DNA of 64,000 nucleotides from Endomicrobiales bacterium (GCA_016930715.1 JAFGGC010000018.1:1-64000); one strand, 5' to 3'. Positions 33,980 through 42,334 are shown, numbered from the stretch's first letter. The notes: generated by a model from the letters alone, not told the origin. A program made the numbers and translations.

Positions 33980-36900
33980 ATGCATATGCAAAAGTCTGTT
34001 TTTACGCTGCTCACCGTCTTTTGCCTCGTTTGTAGCCTGTCAGCCAGGGAAATGTCGCTCGGCGCGACCGATAGTTTTCTGGAAGAAGGCGAACTGCTGT
34101 TCAAAAACGGGGACTACCTCGGTGCCTCGAAAACTTGGGAAGTGGGCCTCGGACTCGCACGTTCCACGAAAAACGACGAGCTCATCGTGGTATTTCTTTC
34201 TAATCTGGGAAGCGTGTATTCGAAAATCGGCGATTACGACCTTGCGAGAAAATGCTTTGAAGAAGAGATAAAACTTGCCAAGTCCTTTCAGGACAAAAAC
34301 ATCCTGGGCATATCGTACAGGGATCTGGGGAATTTTTACAGGGAGATTCATGAGGATTCCGACGCCACCGAATATTTAAGAAAAGCGCTGGATATTTTTA
34401 ACAAGACCGCAAACGAACGCGGAAAAATGCGCTGTTTTGCCGATATTGGCAGGGTATACGTGAATTTAAAAAATTACAAAACGGCAATTTCGCATTTTTC
34501 GGAATCAAGGGCCATTGCGGAGAAACTGCAGGAACACAGGCTGATAATAGAAAATATCCTCAATACCGCATACGTGTACATGTCCCTTGGAGGATACCGC
34601 GAGGCGATGGACGGGGTGGACGAAGCGATTAAAAAGAGCGTTGAATTCGGCCACAACGACTGCGAAGCGAAATCGGTCCTGGGCAAGGGTTCGGTGTTTC
34701 TCAGCATGGGCAATTATTCGAAGGCTATTTCGTGTTTTGAAAGGTCTCTCTCGCTCGCGCAGAGCGTGGGGGACAAGAATATAATAGGATGCAACCTGGC
34801 GAACATAGGCCTCGTGTACAAGAATATCCGCTTTTTCGAACGCGCGATAAATTATCTCGAAAACTCGCAGAAATTCTTTACTGATATCGGATACAAGGAT
34901 ATGGTAATCGAAAATTATACGAATCTAGCCGGTGTTTACAGAAGCATCGGCCACTACGAAGAGGCGTTCAGGTATTTTAACGAGGCGCTGAAGCTTTACA
35001 GTGAAGAAGGCAATAAACGCAACGTCTGCGCGATACTGGTTAACCTCGGATTACTGCACAACGAACAGGGCCAGTTCCGCAAGGCGACCGAATATTACGA
35101 GTACGCAATAGAGATGCGGAAGGAAATGAAGCTGCCTCACGAAGACATTGATATATTGATAGCGGATGTCTGCCTTGACAAAGGAGAGATTAAGGTTGCG
35201 CAGAAGGCCTGCAAGAGAATAAAAGACCCGTTACGGCTGGCGAGGCTAAACCTGATGAAAAAGAATTACGCCACGGCATCGGAATATTACGAAAAAGCCA
35301 TTCGGGAAAATGTTTCGGAGTGGAACACGGGGCAGGCTGTTTCCGCATATTGCGGGCTTGCCCAGAGCAAACTGGGATTCTGGGAATATACGACCGCAAA
35401 AGAACTGTTCGGCCAGGCGGTTACAATGGTAGAGGCCGAAAGGGAACGCCTTGATGCCGACGAAAAAGCCAATTTTTTTGATTTTACGGTATGGGGCATC
35501 AAAAGAACGGAACCCTATGAAGGTCTCGTCAGAACATATATGAGCATGAACGACGCTAAAGGCGCTTTTAGACATTCCGAAAACCTGAAACTTCAGGAAT
35601 TCGCGGAACTCACGGGCGCGAATGCCGATTTCAGGAACAAGCAGCTTCCTTCCGCTATAGCTGAGAAGGAGGAAGACCTTCTTACCGCGTTAAGGGGGGT
35701 AAGAAAGGAAATGGATGTTCTTTACAAGAACGACAGGAAGGACGAATACTGGTCCCGGGAGAAGGAACTTAAATACCTGGAGAGCAAAAAACAAGATTTG
35801 ATAGAGCAAATAAGGCGTGATCATCCCTGGTATGCTTCGGTTAAATATCCAGAAGCCGTGAATGTGCATGAAATCAAGATAAACCCCGATGAAGTTTTGG
35901 TTGAGTTCGAGGTTACGAAATATGTCACCTATCTTTTTGTCTACAGGGGCTACGACAAAAGGTTTACGGCAAGAACAATAGGCAAAACAAGAGACGAGAT
36001 CGACGAACTTGTGCGAAAATATATGTCTTTTTTTAAGAAAAGCGGGCAAGAGGGCGAGCTAAGCGCGTTTGAACCGGCATTTTCGCACGATTTTTTTGAA
36101 ATACTATTCGGTGATATTTTAAGCGGAACGCCGAAAGGGGCGAAGCTTGTTATCGTTCCCGATGAATCGCTCGGGGTAGTGCCTTTTTCGTCCCTCGTCA
36201 CGAGCCTTCCAGTAAAAGACAGAATCTCGGCTGGCAGGTACGGGTCTTATCCTGTCGGGGTCAACTACCTGGGGGACAAGTACGATATTACGTACGCGCA
36301 ATCCGTGACTTCCCTTATGAATTTGAGGGCGCACAGGGAAAGCAGGGCCCTGAAGAGTACCGACGCCGTGCTTGTGATGTCGGAGCCGGTGACATCTTTA
36401 AGCGATGACGAAACCGTGTCCGTGAGCGGGATCGATAAAATGATAAAAGAAGCGTTGTTGTATTGGAGACATTCAAAGGACGACGATAGAGACACGGAAC
36501 ACGCCCGAACGCTCTTTCCCGCCCGGGGGTTTTCGAAGGCAATGGCGGATATGGTGCTCGGCATATTTGGCGGTAACGGCAAAATAATGTCCGGGGCTAA
36601 CGCGAGCGAGGAATCCGTATTTCAAATGCCCCTGGACAAATACGGATACGTATCTTTCTGTACCAACTGCATAATGGACCCGACGGCAGCATGGATACGT
36701 CAACCTGCGATAATATTAACTCAGAATAAAAGCTTTCTGGGCGAATACGACGGTTTTTTGACCGTTGAAGAAATAATGAACCTTCGTATGGCGGCTCACA
36801 CCGTTGCCTTGCCCGGGTCAGACATTTGCTACGGAGGAAATATCAACGGGGACGGCGCGATGATGATGGGCAGGGCGTTCCAGACGGCCGGATGCAGAAA

Positions 36901-37084
36901 CGTTCTGATGAGATTATGGGGCGTCGACTGCGAAGTATGCGAGGAATACAGCAAGTATTACATAAGAAATATAAGAAACGGAGCCGAGGCGACCGAAGCC
37001 ATGCGTCAGGCTAAAAGCGAGCTTCGCGCCAACGGTTACGAACACCCGTATTACTGGGCCCCTTTTATTGTGGTGAGCAGATAA
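33980..37084 (+). CDS. Secreted TPR-repeat protein with an inactive CHAT domain
   Basis: 1034 residues. A signal peptide (about 1-23, ending SLSA) directs it to the periplasm. About ten tetratricopeptide repeats span residues 28-480 (for example AISCFERSLSLAQSVGDKN and FRYFNEALKLYSEEGNKRN). A charged helical linker runs from about 555 to 610, and a CHAT caspase-like domain from about 620 to the end (GYEHPYYWAPFIVV). The catalytic His of the FATHG motif is Asn896 (FCTNC) and the catalytic Cys of the LSAC motif is Ser947 (LPGSD), so it is probably a protein-binding pseudoprotease. It is alone in its transcription unit. Confidence 0.85.
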   Translation: MHMQKSVFTLLTVFCLVCSLSAREMSLGATDSFLEEGELLFKNGDYLGASKTWEVGLGLARSTKNDELIVVFLSNLGSVYSKIGDYDLARKCFEEEIKLAKSFQDKNILGISYRDLGNFYREIHEDSDATEYLRKALDIFNKTANERGKMRCFADIGRVYVNLKNYKTAISHFSESRAIAEKLQEHRLIIENILNTAYVYMSLGGYREAMDGVDEAIKKSVEFGHNDCEAKSVLGKGSVFLSMGNYSKAISCFERSLSLAQSVGDKNIIGCNLANIGLVYKNIRFFERAINYLENSQKFFTDIGYKDMVIENYTNLAGVYRSIGHYEEAFRYFNEALKLYSEEGNKRNVCAILVNLGLLHNEQGQFRKATEYYEYAIEMRKEMKLPHEDIDILIADVCLDKGEIKVAQKACKRIKDPLRLARLNLMKKNYATASEYYEKAIRENVSEWNTGQAVSAYCGLAQSKLGFWEYTTAKELFGQAVTMVEAERERLDADEKANFFDFTVWGIKRTEPYEGLVRTYMSMNDAKGAFRHSENLKLQEFAELTGANADFRNKQLPSAIAEKEEDLLTALRGVRKEMDVLYKNDRKDEYWSREKELKYLESKKQDLIEQIRRDHPWYASVKYPEAVNVHEIKINPDEVLVEFEVTKYVTYLFVYRGYDKRFTARTIGKTRDEIDELVRKYMSFFKKSGQEGELSAFEPAFSHDFFEILFGDILSGTPKGAKLVIVPDESLGVVPFSSLVTSLPVKDRISAGRYGSYPVGVNYLGDKYDITYAQSVTSLMNLRAHRESRALKSTDAVLVMSEPVTSLSDDETVSVSGIDKMIKEALLYWRHSKDDDRDTEHARTLFPARGFSKAMADMVLGIFGGNGKIMSGANASEESVFQMPLDKYGYVSFCTNCIMDPTAAWIRQPAIILTQNKSFLGEYDGFLTVEEIMNLRMAAHTVALPGSDICYGGNINGDGAMMMGRAFQTAGCRNVLMRLWGVDCEVCEEYSKYYIRNIRNGAEATEAMRQAKSELRANGYEHPYYWAPFIVVSR

Positions 37085-37103
37085 ACTGCGCGGCCGGGTT
37101 TGA

Positions 37104-37132
37104 TTGTAAACCCCCTCAGTATTTTGTATAAT
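37104..37132 (+). promoter_or_regulatory. Promoter-like sequence upstream of tRNA-Leu
   Basis: TTGTAA at 37104-37109, a 17-base spacer and TATAAT at 37127-37132; GGGTTT-GATTGT-AAACCC overlaps the -35. The tRNA starts about 190 bases further on. Confidence 0.55.
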
Positions 37133-37182
37133 TCCTTCACGGTAAACAATAGCCTATCAGATAATTGAATTGACCGGATAAC

Positions 37183-37251
37183 GCGCGGGTGGCCCGCCTC
37201 ACGATACGGCGTAACCACGGCGGGCCGGCTCCACAAACGAAGCTTCGCTTC
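37183..37251. repeat. GC-rich inverted repeats with a copy of the tRNA-Leu 5' end
   Basis: GCGCGGGTGGC at 37183-37193 equals the first 11 bases of the tRNA-Leu gene at 37328. It runs into GGCCCGCC, which pairs with GGCGGGCC about 20 bases later. A second palindromic stretch around ACGAAG-CTTCG-CTTCGT follows. No coding sequence. Confidence 0.45.
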
Positions 37252-37262
37252 GTGGTTCCTTG

Positions 37263-37325
37263 GTTGTATGGTTTAGGTTTCGTAGTTACTGTTCTCTATT
37301 TGCATTTACTGTTTACTGTAGTTTA
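37263..37325 (+). repeat. Degenerate heptamer array upstream of tRNA-Leu
   Basis: TTTACTG occurs at 37305 and 37312, preceded in the same 7-base phase by weaker versions (GTTACTG, TTCTCTA, TTTGCAT when shifted by one). Inverse-like heptamers (CGGTAAA, CAATAGC) lie at 37140-37153, on the far side of the GC-rich insert. Confidence 0.5.
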
Positions 37326-37327
37326 AT

Positions 37328-37413
37328 GCGCGGGTGGCGGAACTGGCAGACGCACAGGACTTAAAATCCTGAGGTCCTCACGGGCCGTGTGGGTTCAATT
37401 CCCACCCTGCGCA
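37328..37413 (+). tRNA. tRNA-Leu (anticodon UAA)
   Basis: The 86-base sequence folds as a type II tRNA: acceptor GCGCGGG with CCTGCGC (one G-U), anticodon stem CAGGA/TCCTG with loop CTTAAAA, a long variable arm, and T-loop GTTCAATTC. The CCA end is not encoded. The 3' end is repeated 243 bases downstream. Confidence 0.95.
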
Positions 37414-37700
37414 TAAACTTTGATATTTTGACTGCAACTTCATCAGGCGCCGGCTTACGTATCGCGGAGCAGATACGCCGCGCCGCCGCCTTCTTCGTTT
37501 CGCACAAAATCTCAAAGTTTATATTAAAGGGAATTGAAGCCGACCCGAACGCCGACTCAGGAGGAAAAGCCCGCGAAGCGGGCGGCAGTGAGGGCGGCGG
37601 GTTTCGGAGGAGCGCAGCTTTAGCGGAGCGGGGGAGAAAAATTCCCACCCTGCGCATAAACTTTGATATTTTGACTGCAACTTCATCAGGCGCCGGCTTA
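37397..37700 (+). repeat. 61-bp perfect direct repeat of the tRNA-Leu 3' end, with insert
   Basis: The 61 bases at 37397-37457 (last 17 of the tRNA plus 44 flanking bases) recur exactly at 37640-37700. Between them are 182 bases without genes. ATAAACTTTGATATTTTG (37413-37430) also has an inverse copy at 37505-37522 with 17 of 18 bases matching, around an inner CGTATC/GATACG hairpin. The insert includes CCCGCGAAGCGGG. The layout is that of an att-type duplication with a tiny hairpin-rich insert. Confidence 0.85.
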
Positions 37701-37758
37701 TACCCGCCCCATGGCGGGATAAGCGAAAATACCCAAAAAGCTTTAGCAAGGACATCTT

Positions 37759-38622
37759 ATGGAACCGAAAGACATGTTGATTGATTTTGAAACCATAGAA
37801 AAGCACCTGGACCACGCGCATCAGAAATACCGAGGGATTGAGGCCATCCCGATAGACAAAATAGTCGGAAGCCTCGACCGCTACCATGATTTTACTGAGG
37901 GTTTTCTGCCGAAGCAGGAAAAGACGAGCGCGAAATACGAAAGCGTGAAACAGGCCGTTGTCGCCGGCAAAAACCTGCCCCCGATAAAGGTTTACCAGAT
38001 TTTCGACAGCTATTTTGTCATTGACGGCCATCACAGGGTGACGGTCGCCAAAAACGAGATGAGCGCCGCCGCGATAGACGCCGAAGTAATCGAAATACAC
38101 TTTGACATCGAGCTTTCGCCGAACAAGAAATATTCCGTCGACACGGAACAGGCAAAGGAATTCCTTGTCCGTCTCGAGGAAGACGCTTTCGAGAAAAAGA
38201 CTTTCTTGAAGAATTCGATACTCGTATATCCGCTGAAGGTTACTGACCTTACTAGCTACGGCAAACTCTACGAGGAAATACTTGATTTCAGGAAGAACTA
38301 CCAGTTCGGGGAAGTTTCAAAGAAGGGCATTATTTACGCTAGTTATTTGTGGTATGAAACCCGGCTTCTCCCCGCGGTTAATATTATCCTGCAGGAAAAA
38401 CTACTTGAGCATTTCCCTAACAGGACCTACACTGACCTTTACGTCTGGATAACCCAGCACAAGTATTTTCTTAGCCAGAAGGCCGGACATGACGTGGGCT
38501 TTGACCTTTCAAAGAAGGATTTCCTGCAAAAATACAGGAAGGTCAAGTTTTTAGACTTGATCCCCCAGATCGTACAAGACATAGTCGGGGGCATAAAAAG
38601 AGAAATAAGGCAGAAACTCTGA
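37759..38622 (+). CDS. ParB-like nuclease-fold protein with DUF4032-like C-terminus
   Basis: 287 residues. The N-terminal 120 residues form a ParB/Srx-like domain: IPIDKIVGS, LPPIKVYQI and the DGHHRV motif near residue 98. The C-terminal part, with RTYTDLYVWITQHKYFLS and DVGFDLSKKDF, resembles the DUF4032 region found with ParB-like domains in actinobacteria. The role is unknown; nucleotide-dependent regulation or DNA binding is possible. It overlaps the phosphoesterase gene downstream by one base (TGATG) and follows the tRNA-Leu duplication, so it may belong to an inserted island. Confidence 0.7.
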   Translation: MEPKDMLIDFETIEKHLDHAHQKYRGIEAIPIDKIVGSLDRYHDFTEGFLPKQEKTSAKYESVKQAVVAGKNLPPIKVYQIFDSYFVIDGHHRVTVAKNEMSAAAIDAEVIEIHFDIELSPNKKYSVDTEQAKEFLVRLEEDAFEKKTFLKNSILVYPLKVTDLTSYGKLYEEILDFRKNYQFGEVSKKGIIYASYLWYETRLLPAVNIILQEKLLEHFPNRTYTDLYVWITQHKYFLSQKAGHDVGFDLSKKDFLQKYRKVKFLDLIPQIVQDIVGGIKREIRQKL

Positions 38623-39335
38623 TGATTAAGATACTGGCCGTGTCGGACAATCCGCTAAAAAGTCTTGAAAACTCGGTTTCCGATTTCCCGGACCGCTACA
38701 AGGACATCGACGTATTGGTTTCCTGCGGAGACCTAGACAGAAGCTACGTGGAATTAATATCGGAGAGCATAAAAAAAGATATTTTTTTTGTCTCGGGCAA
38801 CCATCCCGGCGAGCTGGATGACGACGAGTGGTATCTTTCAAAGTCGAACGCTCCCAAAACAGTCCGCTACATAAACGGCAGGAAGGATATGCACTGTCGC
38901 GTGATAGTCTTCAATAACTACATTTTCGCTGGATTCAACGGTTCATTGTGGTACAACGGAGGCTATAACCAGCACACCGAAAAGGAAATGTCTAAAGTAG
39001 TGAAGTCTGTCATAAGAAAGGTGGCCTGGCACAGGCTGCAGGACAAGGTCCTTAACTATCCGCAAAAAGAGGTGATAGTATTGTCTCACGCGCCGGTGGA
39101 AGGCGTGCACGATCTAAGGGACCAGGCCCACCGGGGCTTTAAGTGCTTCAGGGCATTCATAGAAAAGGTGCAGCCGCTTTTGTGGATGCATGGGCATATC
39201 CACCTTAACGATTCGCGCAATGATCAGGTAAGCGTCACGGGAAAAACAACGATAGTGAATGTTTTCGGGTGCAAGATCATAGAAGTCGATAAAAGGCACG
39301 TCCGGGTGTCTGCCCATTGCCGTATTGACAAATAG
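38622..39335 (+). CDS. Calcineurin-like metallophosphoesterase
   Basis: 237 residues with the phosphoesterase metal motifs in order: an early VSDNP (the first motif normally reads D-x-H; the His is missing here), SCGDLDRS, VSGNHPGE, VIVLSHAPVEG and WMHGHIHL. The substrate is unknown. It is coupled to the ParB-like gene by a one-base overlap, so the two probably work together. The loss of the first metal His may shift metal use. Confidence 0.82.
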   Translation: MIKILAVSDNPLKSLENSVSDFPDRYKDIDVLVSCGDLDRSYVELISESIKKDIFFVSGNHPGELDDDEWYLSKSNAPKTVRYINGRKDMHCRVIVFNNYIFAGFNGSLWYNGGYNQHTEKEMSKVVKSVIRKVAWHRLQDKVLNYPQKEVIVLSHAPVEGVHDLRDQAHRGFKCFRAFIEKVQPLLWMHGHIHLNDSRNDQVSVTGKTTIVNVFGCKIIEVDKRHVRVSAHCRIDK

Positions 39336-39386
39336 CTCGTTAAAATAGTAATATAACAATCCCGAAGATGCTGTTTGCCGGTCTTT

Positions 39387-39428
39387 CTGACTTTTAACCC
39401 GGAACTATCAACCAGCAACTCGCAACTG
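39387..39428 (+). repeat. Degenerate heptamer array upstream of initiator tRNA
   Basis: CTGACTT, TTAACCC, GGAACTA, TCAACCA, GCAACTC and GCAACTG follow one another in exact 7-base steps (consensus nnAACtn), ending 10 bases before the tRNA. Confidence 0.6.
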
Positions 39429-39438
39429 AAGTATTGAT

Positions 39439-39502
<64 letters not shown>

Positions 39503-39515
<13 letters not shown>

Positions 39516-39659
39516 CTTACAAGCTGAACCAGAAGGGGGCAATTAGTTTTATTTTTGCAGAAAATAGGAGTTCTGTAAATCCTATTCGTGCGCGGAACTC
39601 GGAGCTACGGCACCGAGCGAGCACGCAATCCCGCGAAGCGGGACCCCCGCAACCACTTA
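39503..39659 (+). repeat. 17-bp direct repeat of the tRNA-fMet 3' end, with insert
   Basis: ACCCCCGCAACCACTTA occurs at 39503-39519 (tRNA end) and again at 39643-39659. The 123 bases between hold three hairpins: AATAGGA/TCCTATT, CTCGG/CCGAG and CCCGC-GAA-GCGGG. The last motif is shared with the insert behind tRNA-Leu and directly abuts the second tRNA-tail copy. Confidence 0.75.
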
Positions 39660-39667
39660 AGAACAGG

Positions 39668-39697
39668 ACCAGTCAGAGATGGCTGGTTTTTGTTTTT
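39668..39697 (+). terminator. Rho-independent terminator
   Basis: ACCAGTC pairs with GGCTGGT (one G-T), followed by TTTTGTTTTT. It ends the tRNA-fMet transcript beyond the duplicated tail. Confidence 0.82.
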
Positions 39698-39704
39698 ATG
39701 CCTC

Positions 39705-39733
39705 TTGACATGCCGCGGCAAAATGACTAAAAT
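39705..39733 (+). promoter_or_regulatory. Promoter of the tetR-RND efflux operon
   Basis: TTGACA at 39705-39710, a 17-base spacer and TAAAAT at 39728-39733. The start point near 39740 falls next to the palindromic operator. Confidence 0.82.
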
Positions 39734-39742
39734 ATCGGTTCG

Positions 39743-39760
39743 TGAATGAACGTTCATTCA
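39743..39760. promoter_or_regulatory. TetR-family operator TGAATGAAC/GTTCATTCA
   Basis: A perfect 18-bp palindrome at the predicted transcript start and 15 bases before the regulator ATG. This placement indicates that the TetR-type protein represses its own operon, including the pump. Confidence 0.8.
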
Positions 39761-39774
39761 TTAGGGGGCAGTCG

Positions 39775-40353
39775 ATGGACAAGAAAAAAAGGATAGTAGA
39801 AAAGACTAAAGAGCTTATATCAAAGAAGGGCTATCACGCTACAACCATACAAGATGTCGCCAGGGAGGCCAGGGTCGCGCAGGGCACGCCTTACCTGTAT
39901 TTCAAGAACAAGGAAGAAATGTTCATTGAGATAATTTTGAGTTTGTTCAGGCAGGTGGATGAGATACTTGTGGAATCCAGGGACAAGGAAAAGGATTTTT
40001 GGGGAAGAATCGAACGGATAATACGCCGGACGGGTCTGTTCATAAAAAAGCACAAGGAGTTCATAAACACGGCCCAGAGCATAGCAAGGAACCCTAACGA
40101 GATAGGCAGGAAAGGCCGGGAAAAACTGCAGATGATGAAGGATTCAAGGGTAAAAAAGTTCAACGACATATTCAAGGCCATCGACAGGGAAAAATTCGGC
40201 ATAAAAGGCTTTACGGACGATGAGATCGCCCGTTTTACAGTGATAGTTATCGAAGGAGTAATAGAACGAATAGCGTGCGGCGACGAGAAAAACCCGGACG
40301 ACGCCGCTAAATTCGCCGTAAAATGCCTGAAAAACGCATTTGGCGTAGCCTAA
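39775..40353 (+). CDS. TetR-family transcriptional repressor
   Basis: 192 residues. N-terminal HTH domain (about 5-50): RIVEKTKELISKKGYHATTIQ, split over the usual helices, then DVAREARVAQGTPYLYFKNKEEMF, typical of TetR. The C-terminal ligand domain is divergent. ATG 39775 follows GGGGGCAG; a start further upstream would lie inside the operator. Its stop overlaps the ATG of the TolC-type gene (TAATG). It probably controls the three pump genes and responds to a pump substrate. Confidence 0.9.
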   Translation: MDKKKRIVEKTKELISKKGYHATTIQDVAREARVAQGTPYLYFKNKEEMFIEIILSLFRQVDEILVESRDKEKDFWGRIERIIRRTGLFIKKHKEFINTAQSIARNPNEIGRKGREKLQMMKDSRVKKFNDIFKAIDREKFGIKGFTDDEIARFTVIVIEGVIERIACGDEKNPDDAAKFAVKCLKNAFGVA

Positions 40354-41675
40354 TGAAAAAATACGCGCATTTATCATTGATTTTGTTGCTTTTATCCGCG
40401 CGGCCGTACGCGAAGGAACCAACGGCCGCGGCGAATGCCATATCGCTTGAAAGAGCGGTATCTCTTACGCTTAAAAACAGCGAAGAGATAAGGATAAACG
40501 AGGAAAAGAAAAAGAGGATATTCAACACCTACAGGGAGGTGAGGGCTTCCGCTTTTCCCCAGATAGACGCCGCCGCGTCCCTCGATAACTACATAGAATC
40601 ACCCGTTTTATATTTTGACCTGGGCAACGGGCCAGTGTCGATACCCCTGAAGCAGGAATGGGACACAAGGTACGGGTTGACGCTGTCGCAAATCTTGTGT
40701 TCTTTCGGAAAGGTAAGCAACGCCATAAAAATAGCGAAAAAGGCCATTGAGCTCGAAGACCTCTCGATGAACGCCACGAGAAATGAGCTGGTTTTTGCCG
40801 CCAAGCAGATGTACTTTACAATGCTCTATACCTCCGAAGCCCTCAGGATAGCGCAGGAATCATACAAAAACGCCAATAACAACAAGACCGCGCTGAAAGA
40901 AAAGTTTAAAAGCGGGAGGGTGTCGCGGATCGACAACGTGAAAATGGAGGCTGACATAGCCGCGCGATATACCGTTGTGCAGCAGGCAAGGTCCGCCCAC
41001 GAGGAAGTAGCGGTCGGTTTCAACGACCTTCTGGGCATCGACAAGAGCAGCAAAAACGCCCTCGCGGATTACTTCATCGAGGATTTTCCCGTTTTTGACA
41101 AGGAAAAACTGCTCGCCGAAATGATCGCGAACGAACCGACAAACAGGATATTCAAGGCGAACGTCGAATTGAACCAACTTCTCGCGAAGAATAAAAAAGC
41201 CGATTTTTTTCCGACACTGGCCGGATATTTTAACTACAGCCGCGCGGGCAACAGCGAAGAGATCCACGATAATATGCAGACCGAAACGATAACCGGGTTG
41301 AAACTGAACATGTCGATATGGGACAGCGGGGCAAAAATAAACTCCTACAAGAAAACGGTCAACGACACGAACATAGCGCGGCTTGAATATGAAAAAAAGA
41401 TCAATGAAGCAGAGGTCGCGCTGGGGGCCACTTTGGCGAAATACGAAAGACTGCTGGATGTGTACAGGGCGAGTCTTGACGCGGAGAAGCTGGCAGCGGA
41501 GTCGTATGAGATAACGCTCGCGAGTTTCAGGTCCGGAGTCGCGGGACAGACCGTGCTGAACGACGCTGAGATACATCTGACCTCCGCGAGGATGTCGAAG
41601 CTTCAGGCGCTTTTCAACATAAGCACGACGATTGCCGCGATAGAAAGAATGACCGGAAGCGGAGCGAATCCATGA
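40353..41675 (+). CDS. TolC-family outer-membrane factor of the RND pump
   Basis: Outer-membrane channel protein with a signal peptide at about residues 1-18 and two OEP repeats (ISLERAVSLTLKNSEEI with FPQIDAAAS; FRSGVAGQTVLNDAE near the end). 440 residues. It overlaps tetR by one base and the adaptor gene by ATGA. It differs from the first TolC-like protein at 34-1290, so each exporter has its own channel. Confidence 0.9.
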   Translation: MKKYAHLSLILLLLSARPYAKEPTAAANAISLERAVSLTLKNSEEIRINEEKKKRIFNTYREVRASAFPQIDAAASLDNYIESPVLYFDLGNGPVSIPLKQEWDTRYGLTLSQILCSFGKVSNAIKIAKKAIELEDLSMNATRNELVFAAKQMYFTMLYTSEALRIAQESYKNANNNKTALKEKFKSGRVSRIDNVKMEADIAARYTVVQQARSAHEEVAVGFNDLLGIDKSSKNALADYFIEDFPVFDKEKLLAEMIANEPTNRIFKANVELNQLLAKNKKADFFPTLAGYFNYSRAGNSEEIHDNMQTETITGLKLNMSIWDSGAKINSYKKTVNDTNIARLEYEKKINEAEVALGATLAKYERLLDVYRASLDAEKLAAESYEITLASFRSGVAGQTVLNDAEIHLTSARMSKLQALFNISTTIAAIERMTGSGANP

Positions 41676-42334
41676 GGAAAATGTATTACGTTCTAGCCAT
41701 ACTGGTATTCGCTGCCCTGGTCGCGTACAAGGCAAGCGTGATCCGGAAAAAAGAAACCGGCGAGATCGTCAGCATATCGCAGATATGGCAAAGAACCGGA
41801 AAACCGGTGGATGTGCTGACAATAAAAAAAGGCAGGATTTATTGCCGCGAGAAAGTGTCCGGTGTAGTGACCGGCAAAAGAAATATCGCCGCGGAAGTGC
41901 CGCCCGAAAAGACAAGATCCCTTCAAGCGGGACAGAAGTTCAGCTCGATTTCGCGCGGCGATATCAAGGGCAGGCTGGCGTCTATTTCCGGCCGCAGGGA
42001 TATCGTGACGGGCCTGGTCGGCTTGTCCTTCGTGTCAGACCGGGATATCGCGCTGCAAAAGGATTCGATAGTCCCGCTTAAAGTGGAAACAGGGTTCATC
42101 GATAACAGCATAAGGATACCATCTACAGCGTTGACGGCTGAAAACGGCAGCGCTTATTGCTGGGTCTGCGAGAACGGCCTTGCGGTCAGGCGCACTGTCA
42201 GGCAAGGGCTCGATTGCGATGGCGAGGTGCAGATACTGAAAGGACTGAAGGAAGGCGATATGGTCTGCACTAACGGAGTGACGAACCTCAGCGAGAACGA
42301 CAAGGTTATGATAAGAAAACAGGTGGAACAATGA
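41672..42334 (+). CDS. Unusually short membrane-fusion adaptor of the RND pump
   Basis: 220 residues against about 350-400 for normal RND adaptors. One N-terminal membrane anchor (about 4-19), then a short region with a single half of the lipoyl-like part (IYCREKVSGVVTG), a beta-barrel-like segment (VGLSFVSDRDIALQKDS) and a membrane-proximal end (IRIPSTALTAENG, VRQGLDCDGEVQILKGLKEGD). I see no alpha-hairpin. Position between the OEP and RND genes, with ATGA overlaps on both sides, supports the role. Confidence 0.75.
   Translation: MRKMYYVLAILVFAALVAYKASVIRKKETGEIVSISQIWQRTGKPVDVLTIKKGRIYCREKVSGVVTGKRNIAAEVPPEKTRSLQAGQKFSSISRGDIKGRLASISGRRDIVTGLVGLSFVSDRDIALQKDSIVPLKVETGFIDNSIRIPSTALTAENGSAYCWVCENGLAVRRTVRQGLDCDGEVQILKGLKEGDMVCTNGVTNLSENDKVMIRKQVEQ

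Noticed and set aside
37640-37700. Second tRNA gene downstream of tRNA-Leu
   Set aside because: Only the T-arm/acceptor 3' half is present; the D-arm and anticodon arm are missing, so it is a tail fragment. The same applies to 39643-39659.
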